DNA of 64,000 bases from Lachnoclostridium sp. UBA7215 (GCA_002490465.1 DKUB01000058.1:41614-105613); one strand, 5' to 3'; shown: positions 17,609-26,658, counted from the first letter of the stretch. Program-made: numbers and translations. Notes: generated from the letters alone by a model not told the origin.

Positions 17609-18475
17609 ATGATTTATCTGTCACAATTTACCTTTCCGTCCATTGCGGCGGAGGAGAATTTTCTGCATGGAATAAAAGAGACATGTTATAATACCGTATA
17701 TCCCTTTCAGATCTTATCCAGACATGATGTACACGCATTAAACTTTGATGAGCCTGTTACGATATTATACGGCGGCAACGGTTCCGGCAAAACAACCGCA
17801 TTGAATGTCATTGCAGAAAAGCTGCGGCTCGGTCGGGACACGCTGTTTAACCGCACAAACTTTTTTGATCATTATGTGGATTTTTGTGAGTATGTAATAG
17901 AAAGAGAAATACCGGAACGAAGCAGGGTGATTACAAGTGATGATGTATTTGATTTCATGTTAAATATCCGCAGTCTGAACGAGGGAATTGATGCCAAAAG
18001 AAAAGATTTGTTTGACGATTATTATGATACAAGAACATCAAAATTCCAGCTGCATTCGTTAGACGATTATGAGCAGTTGGCAAAAGTCAATGCGGCCAGA
18101 AGGAAAACAAAATCAAAATATGTCAGAGATCAGGTGAAAGACAATGTCAGGGAACATTCCAATGGGGAAAGCGCCTATTTATATTTTACGGATAAAATTC
18201 GCGAAAACGGCTTGTATTTGTTGGATGAGCCGGAAAACAGCCTGTCGCCCGAGCGCCAGCAGGAACTGGTAAATTTTATAGAGGAGAGTGCAAGATTTTT
18301 TGGCTGCCAGTTTATTATGGCAACACATTCCCCGTTCCTTTTGTCTATGAAAAACTCGAAAATATATAACATGGATGAAGAGCCCATGCGGGTCAGCCAG
18401 TGGACAGAACTGCCAAACGTAAGGGCCTATTATGATTTTTTTAAAAAACATGAACAATGTTTCATCGAAACATAG
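17609..18475 (+). CDS. AAA-family ATPase (COG3910-like)
   Basis: A 288-residue predicted ATPase with SMC/ABC-like motifs: Walker A YGGNGSGKTT near residues 54-63 and Walker B YLLDEPENSLSPERQ near 204, followed by the D-loop and ATHSPFLL switch segment near 230. The insert between them is short and charged (residues 90-190), with no long coiled coil, and no TOPRIM nuclease domain follows, unlike OLD proteins. It heads a tight run of six genes ending at AzlD, with 18 bases to the next gene. The physiological role is unknown. The ATG follows GGAGG. Confidence 0.85.
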   Translation: MIYLSQFTFPSIAAEENFLHGIKETCYNTVYPFQILSRHDVHALNFDEPVTILYGGNGSGKTTALNVIAEKLRLGRDTLFNRTNFFDHYVDFCEYVIEREIPERSRVITSDDVFDFMLNIRSLNEGIDAKRKDLFDDYYDTRTSKFQLHSLDDYEQLAKVNAARRKTKSKYVRDQVKDNVREHSNGESAYLYFTDKIRENGLYLLDEPENSLSPERQQELVNFIEESARFFGCQFIMATHSPFLLSMKNSKIYNMDEEPMRVSQWTELPNVRAYYDFFKKHEQCFIET

Positions 18476-18493
18476 TTTCATGGAGGAGTAACG

Positions 18494-19330
18494 ATGATGG
18501 AGAATAATCAGCATTTACAAAAAGTAAGAGAAGAGTGGAAAGAAATTGCCGGCTCAGACTGGTATATGAGTTATCGAACAGATGACGTAATAAATAAAAT
18601 TATACAGGAGCCGGCGTCTGCGTTTCACTGGAGAACATGGGACGTCATCCAATCTGCCTTTCCGGATTTAAGAGGACGGAAAATACTTGTGCCATCCAGC
18701 GGAGATAACCGGGCGGTATTTGCATTTGCCGCACTTGATGCCAATGTTGTTTCCTGTGACTTATCAGAAAAACAAATACAGTATGCCAGGGAAATTGCAG
18801 ACAAACATAACCTGAAGATACAATTTATGGTACAGGATACTATGACACTGCCGGATATACCATCTGATACTTTTGATTTGGTATACACATCCGAGGGAGT
18901 ACATGTGTGGATTAATTTATTAGATGAAATGTATAAAAATATTGCACGGGTTCTGAAAAAGGACGGAGTATATATTAATTATGAGATACATCCGTTCTCA
19001 AGACCTTTTGCTTATGACGACGGAAAACCAAAAGGAAAAGAAATTGTGATTCAGAAGGATTATGATATGACGGGGCCGTTTGATGACGGAATTACTTATC
19101 ATTGGCGTCTACAGGATATCTTAAATGCCATCTGTGATTCAGGATTGACGATTTGCCGAATAGAGGAAATGCACGATGAAAAGGACAAGGGACATTTCTG
19201 GTTTTACGAAGAGGAGAGGAAAACCATGCCGCCAGAGGAGATTGAGGGCTGGTATGACATAAAAAAGAACCCGCTGTCAGGGCTTCCACAGTGGTTTACC
19301 GTATATTGTACGAAAAAAGGAACGATATAG
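18494..19330 (+). CDS. Class I SAM-dependent methyltransferase
   Basis: The 278-residue protein has a class I Rossmann core: motif I ILVPSSGDNRAVFAFAAL (a modified GxGxG), acidic strand 2 end VSCDLSE, and FDLVYTSEGVHVW in the region of motif IV, then VLKKDGVYINYEIHPF. There is no NPPY-type DNA methylation motif, so a small-molecule or protein substrate is more likely than DNA. Two ATGs occur in a row; I use the first, six bases after GGAGGAG. It is two bases upstream of the next gene. Confidence 0.85.
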   Translation: MMENNQHLQKVREEWKEIAGSDWYMSYRTDDVINKIIQEPASAFHWRTWDVIQSAFPDLRGRKILVPSSGDNRAVFAFAALDANVVSCDLSEKQIQYAREIADKHNLKIQFMVQDTMTLPDIPSDTFDLVYTSEGVHVWINLLDEMYKNIARVLKKDGVYINYEIHPFSRPFAYDDGKPKGKEIVIQKDYDMTGPFDDGITYHWRLQDILNAICDSGLTICRIEEMHDEKDKGHFWFYEEERKTMPPEEIEGWYDIKKNPLSGLPQWFTVYCTKKGTI

Positions 19331-19331
19331 T

Positions 19332-19922
19332 ATGCTTTACGACAAAGATATCCGAGACCCTCTTTTTGACTTTTTAGAGGAAACATACGGCAAGATACGA
19401 ATTATAGAAGAAAAACAGATGGGGCGCTCCAGAGCAGATGTTGTCATGGTATTGCCGGATGCCGTCTGCGGGATAGAAATTAAGAGTGATGCAGACACGT
19501 ATACCCGTTTAAAACGGCAGGTCAGGGATTATAATCAATATTTTGACTGCAATTATATTGTTGTCGGGACAAGCCATGCCATGCATGTCGAAGAACATGT
19601 GCCGGACTGGTGGGGAATTATTACCGTTGAAATAGAAAATGGCAGGGTAGATTTTTATATATTAAGACAGGCAAGAGAAAATCCAAAACGGAACCGGAAA
19701 AAGAAACTGAGTATGTTATGGCGCCCGGAACTGGCACATATCCAGGAAATGAATCAGATGCCAAAATACAGACAGAAGAGCAAAGATTTTGTGATAGAGA
19801 AAATACTTGCTGCCGTGCCGGAGGAGACGCTGTGCAGACAGGTGAGTGAAGAGCTGTTTGAAAGAGATTATAATGAGATTGAAGAGCATATTAATGCCTA
19901 CAGGAAAGGAGTCAGATTATGA
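19332..19922 (+). CDS. PD-(D/E)XK nuclease-like protein (sce7726/MmcB-like)
   Basis: A 196-residue protein with the signature of the PD-(D/E)XK fold: EKQMGRSRADVVMVL (Asp36), then GIEIKSD (Glu49, Lys51) and the helix RLKRQVRDYNQYFD with Gln63, and the strand YIVVGTSHA. This agrees with the sce7726/MmcB-like groups, whose members are inferred nucleases with little direct evidence. The C-terminal half is basic and may bind nucleic acid. It overlaps the following peptidase gene by four bases (ATGA), which suggests coupled translation. Confidence 0.75.
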   Translation: MLYDKDIRDPLFDFLEETYGKIRIIEEKQMGRSRADVVMVLPDAVCGIEIKSDADTYTRLKRQVRDYNQYFDCNYIVVGTSHAMHVEEHVPDWWGIITVEIENGRVDFYILRQARENPKRNRKKKLSMLWRPELAHIQEMNQMPKYRQKSKDFVIEKILAAVPEETLCRQVSEELFERDYNEIEEHINAYRKGVRL

Positions 19923-20947
19923 ATTTCCCCAAATATATAACAGAGAACGGAGGAGTAATCGGTTTCCCGGCCCCCTCGTTTGGCTGTGCTATTGAACCGT
20001 ATTTTTCGGCGTTTCAAAATGCAAAGAACAAATTGACAGAAATGGGCTTTCAAATACAGGAGGGACCGAATGTCTATGCTGACACGGGAATCGGCATCAG
20101 TAGCACTCCAGAGAACTGTGCAGAGGAATTTATGCAGATGTATCTGAATAAAAATGTCAATGCTATGATATCCTGCGGCGGCGGGGAGCTGATGTGTGAA
20201 ATTCTCCCTTATATGGATTTTGAAAAGCTGAAGGAGGCTGCCCCCAAATGGTTTATGGGGTATTCCGATAATACAAATCTGACCTTCCTCCTCGCAACAA
20301 TCGCCGACACAGCTTCCATATATGGTCCGTGTGCGGCCGCCTTTGGCATGGAGCCGTGGCATCCGGCAATAGAAGATGCCATTGCTCTGCTTCAGGGGAA
20401 AAAACAGACGATGAAAAATTATCCGCTATGGGAAAAAGAATCACGGAAAGATGAAGAGCACCCGTATGCCCCTTATCATGTGACAGAGCCATTTCACCCT
20501 GTAACAAACCGGGAAGAAGACACCCTGGAGATTAAGGGGCGGCTTCTCGGCGGCTGCCTGGATTGCCTGTCCTGTCTGCCCGGAACCCGCTTTGACAATG
20601 TACGGGAGTTTAATGAGCGATATCGTGATGACGGAATTTTGTGGTTTCTTGAGAGCTGCGACTTAAATGTTATGGATATGCGGAGACGTCTGTGGAGTTT
20701 GCGTGAGGCCGGATGGTTTGATTGTGCCAGCGGATTTCTGATTGGGCGCCCCATGCATTATGATGAGCCAATGATGGGGCTTAACAGACATTCGGCAGTA
20801 ACCGGCATTTTATCTGAACTTGGAGTTCCGGTTATAATGGATTTAGATATCGGCCATCTTCCCCCTATGATGCCGCTGATTTGTGGTTCTCTTGCCACGG
20901 CAGGGGTACATGACGGGCAGTTTACCATTCAGATGGAGCTTCGCTGA
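19919..20947 (+). CDS. S66 peptidase, LD-carboxypeptidase/MccF-like
   Basis: The 342-residue protein has the S66 catalytic triad: Ser116 in MGYSDNTNL, Glu245 in LWFLESCD and His313 in DIGHLPPMMPL. Family members either trim the D-Ala from murein tetrapeptides (LdcA) or cleave the aminoacyl-nucleotide bond of microcin C-like antibiotics (MccF). The length and the insertion after residue 150 suit the MccF-like branch, and the neighbours also suit detoxification, but murein recycling cannot be excluded. It has no signal peptide. It is four bases upstream of azlC. Confidence 0.88.
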   Translation: MNFPKYITENGGVIGFPAPSFGCAIEPYFSAFQNAKNKLTEMGFQIQEGPNVYADTGIGISSTPENCAEEFMQMYLNKNVNAMISCGGGELMCEILPYMDFEKLKEAAPKWFMGYSDNTNLTFLLATIADTASIYGPCAAAFGMEPWHPAIEDAIALLQGKKQTMKNYPLWEKESRKDEEHPYAPYHVTEPFHPVTNREEDTLEIKGRLLGGCLDCLSCLPGTRFDNVREFNERYRDDGILWFLESCDLNVMDMRRRLWSLREAGWFDCASGFLIGRPMHYDEPMMGLNRHSAVTGILSELGVPVIMDLDIGHLPPMMPLICGSLATAGVHDGQFTIQMELR

Positions 20948-20950
20948 CAA

Positions 20951-21691
20951 ATGAAAGATAATAATTATGGGAAAAATTATATTTACGGAATAAAAAAAGG
21001 CATCCCGATTGCACTGGGATATCTGTCCGTCTCTTTTACCTTCGGCGTTAAGGCTGTTAATGGCGGGATTCCGGCGTGGGCGGTAGTATTAATCTCTCTC
21101 ACAAACCTGACTTCGGCCGGGCAGTTTGCCGGGACAAACCTGATACTGGCTGGCGGCGGTTTTATTGAGATGGCAGTTACAACATTGGTTATTAATATCC
21201 GTTATATGCTAATGTCTTTAGCGCTGACGCAGAAAATCCAAAAGAATACTCCGCTTTTTCACCGAATGGTTATGGGATTTGGCATAACGGATGAAATTTT
21301 TGCCGTGGCCGCTTCTGAGATAAGGACGGTAACGCCTGCCTATTTTTACGGACTGATGACATTGCCCGTCATCGGCTGGACGGGGGGGACTCTGCTCGGG
21401 GCAGTCGCTTCCGGCCTGATGCCTGCCAGGCTTTCAAACGCCATGGAACTTGGGCTGTACGCCATGTTTCTTGCCATCATTATTCCGCCGGCAAAAAAGA
21501 GCCGGGCGGTTTGTCTGGTCATTATAATAGCTGTCATTATTTCTGCCTGCATTTATTACCTGCCGCCATTCCAGTTTATTTCCGGTAGCGTACGGGTGAT
21601 TATAGCTGCTGTTCTGGCGGCGGCTGCAGGGGCGTTTTTCTTCCCCGTAAGGCAGATGGAAGGAGGGGACAATGACATATCTGTTGATTAG
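20951..21691 (+). CDS. azlC: Branched-chain amino acid exporter, large subunit AzlC
   Basis: Integral membrane protein of 246 residues with about six to seven hydrophobic segments. It matches AzlC, which with AzlD exports branched-chain amino acids and gives resistance to the leucine analogue 4-azaleucine. The N-terminal sequence GIPIALGYLSVSFTFGVKA and the segment SAGQFAGTNLI are typical. It overlaps azlD by 20 bases. Confidence 0.92.
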   Translation: MKDNNYGKNYIYGIKKGIPIALGYLSVSFTFGVKAVNGGIPAWAVVLISLTNLTSAGQFAGTNLILAGGGFIEMAVTTLVINIRYMLMSLALTQKIQKNTPLFHRMVMGFGITDEIFAVAASEIRTVTPAYFYGLMTLPVIGWTGGTLLGAVASGLMPARLSNAMELGLYAMFLAIIIPPAKKSRAVCLVIIIAVIISACIYYLPPFQFISGSVRVIIAAVLAAAAGAFFFPVRQMEGGDNDISVD

Positions 21692-21968
21692 CATTGCCAT
21701 TATGGCAGGCATTACTTATTTAATCCGGGCGCTTCCTATCACGTTGTTTCAGAGAGAAATAAAGTCTGTATGGGTGCGTTCCTTCCTGTTTTACATACCT
21801 TATGCCGTATTGGCAGCCCTTACCTTTCCTGCTGTGTTTTATGCGACAGGAAATGAAGCGGCTTCCATTGCCGGAACAGCCGCCGCACTGGTACTTGCCT
21901 TTTTTGACAGGGGTCTTATTGTGGTGGCAGTAGGGGCCGTCGTATCTGCACTTTTGGTATCGTTATGA
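21672..21968 (+). CDS. azlD: Branched-chain amino acid exporter, small subunit AzlD
   Basis: A 98-residue membrane protein with about three to four helices and the conserved AzlD stretch TYLIRALPITLF. It forms the exporter together with AzlC. The ATG follows AAGGAGGGGAC inside the end of azlC. It is the last gene of the six-gene run; rpsU downstream has its own promoter. Confidence 0.92.
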   Translation: MTYLLISIAIMAGITYLIRALPITLFQREIKSVWVRSFLFYIPYAVLAALTFPAVFYATGNEAASIAGTAAALVLAFFDRGLIVVAVGAVVSALLVSL

Positions 21969-21986
21969 CAATTTCTTAAAAAACTG

Positions 21987-22014
21987 TTGACGTTTGGGAA
22001 AATTATGGTATAAT
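21987..22014 (+). promoter_or_regulatory. Promoter of rpsU
   Basis: TTGACG, a 16-base spacer and TATAAT. The leader of about 70 bases carries GGAGGGAGG some 13 bases upstream of the start codon. Confidence 0.8.
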
Positions 22015-22091
22015 TAACTTTAGTGCGAAAAAATACCCAATCAGTTGTATTGAGCACAATCTACAGCTGGAGGGAGGTAAGGTGTGATACA

Positions 22092-22268
22092 ATGTCTAGT
22101 GTAACAGTCAAAGAAAACGAATCATTGGATAGCGCATTACGTCGTTTCAAAAGAAACTGCGCAAAGGCCGGCATTCAGCAGGAAATTCGTAAGAGAGAGC
22201 ATTATGAAAAACCAAGTGTCAGACGTAAGAAAAAGTCTGAAGCTGCTCGTAAAAGAAAATACAAATAG
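22092..22268 (+). CDS. rpsU: 30S ribosomal protein S21
   Basis: A 58-residue, strongly basic protein with the S21 sequence [22 protein letters not shown] near the N-terminus (family-typical) and the Lys/Arg-rich tail. S21 helps mRNA base pairing with 16S rRNA. The true start is the ATG at 22092, not the upstream open codons. It has its own promoter and terminator and is monocistronic. Confidence 0.97.
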   Translation: MSSVTVKENESLDSALRRFKRNCAKAGIQQEIRKREHYEKPSVRRKKKSEAARKRKYK

Positions 22269-22283
22269 TAGCACATAGGAGAG

Positions 22284-22318
22284 AGCCTGTTTTCATATAA
22301 TATGGAAACAGGCTTTTT
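22284..22318 (+). terminator. Intrinsic terminator after rpsU
   Basis: A 9-bp stem AGCCTGTTT/AAACAGGCT with an AT-rich loop, followed by TTTT. Confidence 0.9.
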
Positions 22319-22337
22319 CTGCGATAAAATCTTTCTT

Positions 22338-22395
22338 CGAAAGAAACCTTTCTCCGAAAGAAACCTTTCTCCGAAAGAAACCTTTCTCCGAAAGG
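22338..22395 (+). repeat. Tandem 17-bp repeat
   Basis: Three perfect copies of CGAAAGAAACCTTTCTC and a fourth partial copy lie between the rpsU terminator and yqfC. Each unit contains CTTTCTCCGAAAG, so the array can also fold into alternative hairpins. No spacers are present, so it is not a CRISPR. Confidence 0.85.
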
Positions 22396-22452
22396 TTGAA
22401 CTTTTTGCACAGATTTATCATAGAATAATAGAAACCATATCTGGGGCATGCC

Positions 22453-22710
22453 ATGAAGAAAGTATCAGAAATGTTTGATTTAATGCCGGATATTCTGGAG
22501 GGCGCAATCATCATTAACGTATATGGAAATGAACATGCGTTAGTAGAAAACTACCAGTCGATTATTGAATATTCAGAAAACCAGATTAAACTACAGGGAA
22601 AACATGTAAAACTTTTGATTGCAGGGGAAAATTTATTGATTGACCGATTTACAGAGGATGACTGTAAAATATTCGGGAAAATAGAAGAAGTCAGATATAT
22701 TCCAATGTAA
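22453..22710 (+). CDS. yqfC: Sporulation protein YqfC (YabP/YqfC family)
   Basis: An 85-residue protein with the YabP/YqfC layout, including the phrase VYGNEHALVENYQSIIEYSE near residues 23-42. Family members are made in the mother cell during sporulation under sigma-E in Bacillus. A CATAGAAT box at 22419 could be a sigma-E -10, but the -35 match is poor, so this is only suggestive. The gene directly precedes yqfD, as in other spore formers. Confidence 0.88.
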   Translation: MKKVSEMFDLMPDILEGAIIINVYGNEHALVENYQSIIEYSENQIKLQGKHVKLLIAGENLLIDRFTEDDCKIFGKIEEVRYIPM

Positions 22711-22725
22711 GATAGGAGAGAGACT

Positions 22726-23982
22726 GTGAAGACCAAAAAAGCGGGCAAATGGATTCGGGGATATATTATGTGCGTGACAGGCTGCGGCTCGTGGGAGCGC
22801 TTTATGAATATGTGCAGATATCACGGCATTGATATATGGAATATAAAAAGAGAGGACACCGTATGTTTTTGTATACAAAAAAAATCATTTAAGGAAATCA
22901 TACCGATTGCTGGAAAAACCGGGGTAAGACCTCACATATATAAAAAACGAGGATTTCCGTTTTTGCTGCGCAGTATCTTCGCTAACTGGACCTTTTATGC
23001 CGGATTTGCCATGTTTTTTCTGTTTTTATCGGTTCTTTCCTCTTTTGTTTGGGAGATAAGGTATACAGGTCAAAACAGTTATTCCAGGGAGACGTTGTCT
23101 AAAACGGTAGAACAGATGGATATCTATCCGGGCATGAGACGCAGCAGATTGGATTGTGATGCGATTGAAAAGCAAATACGACAGGTACATCCGGATATCA
23201 GCTGGGTTTCTGCAGAAGAAAAAGGAAGCGTTTTACAAATCTCAATTAAAGAAGGAAAAAAGACGATTGTCCATGATGCACAGGCAAAGGCCAGCCATCT
23301 GGTTGCCCTTCAGGACGGTGTTGTGGAAGATATTGTTGTCAATCGGGGAACCGTAGCTGTAAAAAAGGGGCAAAAAGTAAAAAAAGGAGATATATTAATC
23401 CGGGGTATTGTGCCGGTGACAGACGATAACTCTGAGGTTGTTGAAAATATTCCGGTTGCCGCGAAGGGAAAAGTTACGCTGCTTGTAAGAGAAGAAACCC
23501 GGGAGAGCATACCGGTTGAGCATAAGGTGAAAGAGTATTCAGGAAAAGAAATTACGGTTTATCACTTTGTCCTTGGCAATATCCGCTTTTCCCTAAAAAA
23601 TCCATTTAAACAGTTGGATAATTCTTTAAAATATGATATAATTAATTCAGTATGCGCAGATAGAACAATACATCCATTATCTCTTTCATTGCACATACAA
23701 AAAACCCAGTACCGTGAGTATCAATGGAAAAAAGAACGCTACACAGAACAGGGACTGAAAAAAAAAGGAATGCAGCTCTATCAGAAGATGTTTGTCACTC
23801 CAGACGGACAGCAAAAGGAAATGACGGAACATGAAGCTGTTATGAAAAAGCTGGGAGCAGATCAATGGCTGCTTCAGGCGGTTATCTCTTACCGAAGCCA
23901 TGAGATGGGAACACGGCCGGTTACAAAGGATGAAATAAATGTAAAAAAGCCAGATGGAGGACAGGATGGGGAGACAGGATAG
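22726..23982 (+). CDS. yqfD: Sporulation protein YqfD
   Basis: A 418-residue protein with a cytoplasmic N-terminal part of about 85 residues, one membrane helix at about 90-110 (FYAGFAMFFLFLSVLSSFV), a FtsQ-like DivIB/POTRA-type segment (EIRYTGQNSYSRETL) and a later lipoyl-like or barrel-sandwich segment around residues 190-260 (VEDIVVNRGTVAVKKGQKVKKGD). This is the expected YqfD architecture, which resembles SpoIVB-neighbour proteins of the forespore-mother cell interface. The start is GTG. Its 3' end overlaps phoH by 17 bases. Confidence 0.92.
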   Translation: MKTKKAGKWIRGYIMCVTGCGSWERFMNMCRYHGIDIWNIKREDTVCFCIQKKSFKEIIPIAGKTGVRPHIYKKRGFPFLLRSIFANWTFYAGFAMFFLFLSVLSSFVWEIRYTGQNSYSRETLSKTVEQMDIYPGMRRSRLDCDAIEKQIRQVHPDISWVSAEEKGSVLQISIKEGKKTIVHDAQAKASHLVALQDGVVEDIVVNRGTVAVKKGQKVKKGDILIRGIVPVTDDNSEVVENIPVAAKGKVTLLVREETRESIPVEHKVKEYSGKEITVYHFVLGNIRFSLKNPFKQLDNSLKYDIINSVCADRTIHPLSLSLHIQKTQYREYQWKKERYTEQGLKKKGMQLYQKMFVTPDGQQKEMTEHEAVMKKLGADQWLLQAVISYRSHEMGTRPVTKDEINVKKPDGGQDGETG

Positions 23983-25012
23983 ACAGGAAATACTTCTTGA
24001 TATACCGGCAGAACATGAACGCAATATTTTTGGCGGACTGGACTGCCATGTAAAAAAAATAGAAAAAAATCTAAATGTAGAAGTCATTACACGGGACGGC
24101 GCAGTAAAAATATTGGGTTCTGAAGAACATTCGGAAGAGGCTAAACGTGTTTTTATGGAACTTCTAACCCTGTCCCGGCGCGGAAACATTATTTCTGACC
24201 AAAATGTGGACTACCTGCTTTCCCTGGCAATAGAAAAATCTAATGTTTCTTTAGTGGAACTTGACAAAGAGTGTGTTGGATTTACGGTCCAGGGAAAACC
24301 AATCAAGCCAAAAACCCTTGGCCAGAAAAAATATGTAAACTTAATTCAGGAAAAAATGATGGTATTTGGTGTCGGTCCTGCGGGAACAGGAAAAACATAT
24401 CTGGCTATGGCTATGGCAATTCAGGCATTTAAAAATGATGAGGTTGGGAAAATTATTCTTACAAGACCGGCGATTGAGGCAGGAGAGAGCCTTGGCTTTC
24501 TGCCTGGTGATTTACAGAGTAAAATTGACCCGTACCTGCGGCCGTTATATGATGCCCTTTATCAGATTATGGGAGCAGACGGGTTTATTAAGAATTCCGA
24601 GAAGGGATTGATTGAGGTTGCTCCTCTTGCCTATATGAGAGGACGTACCCTGGACAATGCATTTATCATATTAGACGAGGCACAAAACACAACGCCGGCA
24701 CAGATGAAAATGTTTCTCACCAGAATCGGTTTTGGTTCGAAAGTTGTCATTACCGGTGATTTATCGCAGAAAGATTTGCCATTTTCGGCAGAATCCGGTC
24801 TGGAACAGGCAATTACTGTCCTGCAAAACATTGAGGACATTGGTTTTGCCTATCTGACAAACAAAGATGTTGTACGCCATCCACTCGTTCAGGCAATTGT
24901 ACATGCCTATGAAAAATTTGAGGCAAAAGAAAAATATAAAGAATCCAGAAAAAGCGGGAGGCATGGCGGATCGCATGGAAATCCGCCAAACCGGAAAGCG
25001 GGGCGCTCATGA
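23966..25012 (+). CDS. phoH: PhoH family ATPase/RNA helicase-like protein
   Basis: A P-loop ATPase of 348 residues with an N-terminal domain of about 110 residues (KH-like) and a PhoH domain with Walker A GVGPAGTGKTYLAMAMA near 133-150 and Walker B FIILDEAQNTTPAQMKMFL near 232. It is associated with RNA metabolism and lies next to ybeY in most bacteria, as here. The ATG used has GGAGG five bases upstream; an ATG 12 bases earlier overlaps that site. The last 25 residues are basic and Gly-rich. It overlaps ybeY by four bases. Confidence 0.93.
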   Translation: MGRQDRQEILLDIPAEHERNIFGGLDCHVKKIEKNLNVEVITRDGAVKILGSEEHSEEAKRVFMELLTLSRRGNIISDQNVDYLLSLAIEKSNVSLVELDKECVGFTVQGKPIKPKTLGQKKYVNLIQEKMMVFGVGPAGTGKTYLAMAMAIQAFKNDEVGKIILTRPAIEAGESLGFLPGDLQSKIDPYLRPLYDALYQIMGADGFIKNSEKGLIEVAPLAYMRGRTLDNAFIILDEAQNTTPAQMKMFLTRIGFGSKVVITGDLSQKDLPFSAESGLEQAITVLQNIEDIGFAYLTNKDVVRHPLVQAIVHAYEKFEAKEKYKESRKSGRHGGSHGNPPNRKAGRS

Positions 25013-25509
25013 CAATTTTTTTCGAGAATGAGAGCAGCATACAGTTTGATTTCCCAGAGGAAGAACATCTGGCGAAACTTATTGATGCGGTATGTAATTA
25101 TGTTCATTGTCCTTATGAAGTAGAAATCAGTGTGACGCTTGTGGACAAGAAGAGGATACGGCAGGTAAACAATGAATTTCGTGGAATTGACCGTCCAACT
25201 GACGTACTTAGCTTTCCTATGATGGAATACAACAGTCCTGCAGATTTTACGGGGAAAGCATTTTGTACAAGCATTTCATTATCTCCGGAATCCGAGGAGC
25301 TAATACTGGGGGACATTTTATTATGTGCACCTGTTGTCTGTGAACAGGCAACAGAGTATGGACATTCCAAATTGCGGGAATTTTCTTTTCTCATAGTACA
25401 TAGCCTGCTACATTTATTTGGTTATGACCATATAGAGGATGGGGATCGCGAGGCAATGGAGTGGGCTCAGCGGGAAATTATGGACATTTTACAGATAAGC
25501 AGAGAATAG
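25009..25509 (+). CDS. ybeY: rRNA maturation endoribonuclease YbeY
   Basis: A zinc-dependent endoribonuclease for 16S rRNA 3' end maturation and 70S quality control. The metal site HxxxHxxxxxH is intact as HSLLHLFGYDH (His131, His135, His141), and GIDRPTDVLSFP is the second family motif. The length of 166 residues is normal. Translation is coupled to phoH through an ATGA overlap. Confidence 0.96.
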   Translation: MTIFFENESSIQFDFPEEEHLAKLIDAVCNYVHCPYEVEISVTLVDKKRIRQVNNEFRGIDRPTDVLSFPMMEYNSPADFTGKAFCTSISLSPESEELILGDILLCAPVVCEQATEYGHSKLREFSFLIVHSLLHLFGYDHIEDGDREAMEWAQREIMDILQISRE

Positions 25510-25532
25510 GTAGAAAGAAATGGAGACTTTTC

Positions 25533-26642
25533 ATGAATAAAGGGCAAAAAAAAATTATCATATGGGTTTTTGCAGTCGCAGCATTTTTAATGGCAGCGAT
25601 TTTTGCCTATGCTTTATTTTTTCGCACAGACAAGAAGAGCGACCCGGTCAGGACGGAAATAACGCAAATACCGGAAGTATCGGAACCACCGGCTCCGACA
25701 CAAAATCCCCACGAAGGTAAAGTACAGAGTATGTTAAGCGGTCAGTGGGTCTCGAAAGAAACAGAAAATAAGAGACCCTTTGCTGTCGTTATAAACAATA
25801 TTGAATATGCTTTTCTCCATCAAATGGGTACTTCCCGGGCAGACATTATATATGAGGCGTTGGCAGAAGGGGGGATTCCCCGTATGATGGCTCTTTATGA
25901 AGATATCGGAGATGTAAAGAAAATCGGTTCAATACGAAGTGCCAGACATTATTTTGTTCAATTTGCCTATGAATGGGATGCTGTTTATTGTCACTTTGGG
26001 CATACAAAATATGCCACAGCCAAAATAAAGAAATTGAAAGTAGATAATATCAGCGGTCTGTCCGCCATTGGCCCTGTCGCATATAAGCGGAACTATTCTG
26101 TGAGAGCACCGCACAACGTATTTACTTCGGGGAAAATGCTGAAAAAAGGAGCAAAAAAATTAAAATATTCCTTAAAACGGAATAAAAAAGAAATGGCAGA
26201 ACATTTTACCTTTTCAGATAAAGATACACCGCTTAATACAGAGAAAAAAGCAAAGACAGCAGTACTTCCCTTTTCGTATTACGCAACATGTAAGCTTACT
26301 TACTCGCAAAAGAAAAAGCAGTATTTGAAATACGAATACGGAAAAAAACATATGGACAGCTATTATAAAAAACAGCTTGCTTTTAAAAATGTTATCATTC
26401 AGCTTGTGAGGGAGAGTAATATTGACCGCAACGGATACCAGACAATGGAGCTGACGAAAAACAGCGGGGATGGATATTATCTGACAGATGGAAAACAGGT
26501 CCCTATTCGCTGGAAGCGGGAAGAATCTTCAAACATCATGCGCTATTACACAAAAGATGGAGAGACGCTAACGCTGAATCCCGGCAAAACATACATAGCA
26601 GTTTTTCCAAAAAACCGCAGGAAACTGATTCGAATCAAATAG
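25533..26642 (+). CDS. DUF3048 domain protein (YerB-like), membrane-anchored
   Basis: A 369-residue protein with one N-terminal membrane anchor (residues 8-29), a Pro/Glu-rich linker to about residue 62, and a DUF3048 domain: RPFAVVINNIEYAFLHQ, the conserved ADIIYEALAEGGIPRMMAL and IGSIRSARHYFVQFAYEWDA. Its C-terminal half continues with the usual pairing domain. DUF3048/YerB proteins face outward and have no established function. The ATG is seven bases behind GGAG; longer upstream forms overlap ybeY. It is in line with the flippase gene, 16 bases downstream. Confidence 0.88.
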   Translation: MNKGQKKIIIWVFAVAAFLMAAIFAYALFFRTDKKSDPVRTEITQIPEVSEPPAPTQNPHEGKVQSMLSGQWVSKETENKRPFAVVINNIEYAFLHQMGTSRADIIYEALAEGGIPRMMALYEDIGDVKKIGSIRSARHYFVQFAYEWDAVYCHFGHTKYATAKIKKLKVDNISGLSAIGPVAYKRNYSVRAPHNVFTSGKMLKKGAKKLKYSLKRNKKEMAEHFTFSDKDTPLNTEKKAKTAVLPFSYYATCKLTYSQKKKQYLKYEYGKKHMDSYYKKQLAFKNVIIQLVRESNIDRNGYQTMELTKNSGDGYYLTDGKQVPIRWKREESSNIMRYYTKDGETLTLNPGKTYIAVFPKNRRKLIRIK

Positions 26643-26658
26643 AAAGGATGAGAATCCA

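Noticed and set aside
17609..19922. Restriction-modification system formed by ATPase, methyltransferase and nuclease-like protein
   Set aside because: The methyltransferase lacks DNA methylation motifs such as NPPY or the C5 PC motif, and there is no specificity domain.
22338..22395. Possible CRISPR array
   Set aside because: The 17-bp units are directly abutting with no spacers and no cas genes are present.
24366..24611. Second-frame open stretch inside phoH
   Set aside because: It overlaps the conserved Walker A region of phoH in another frame and has no start signal.
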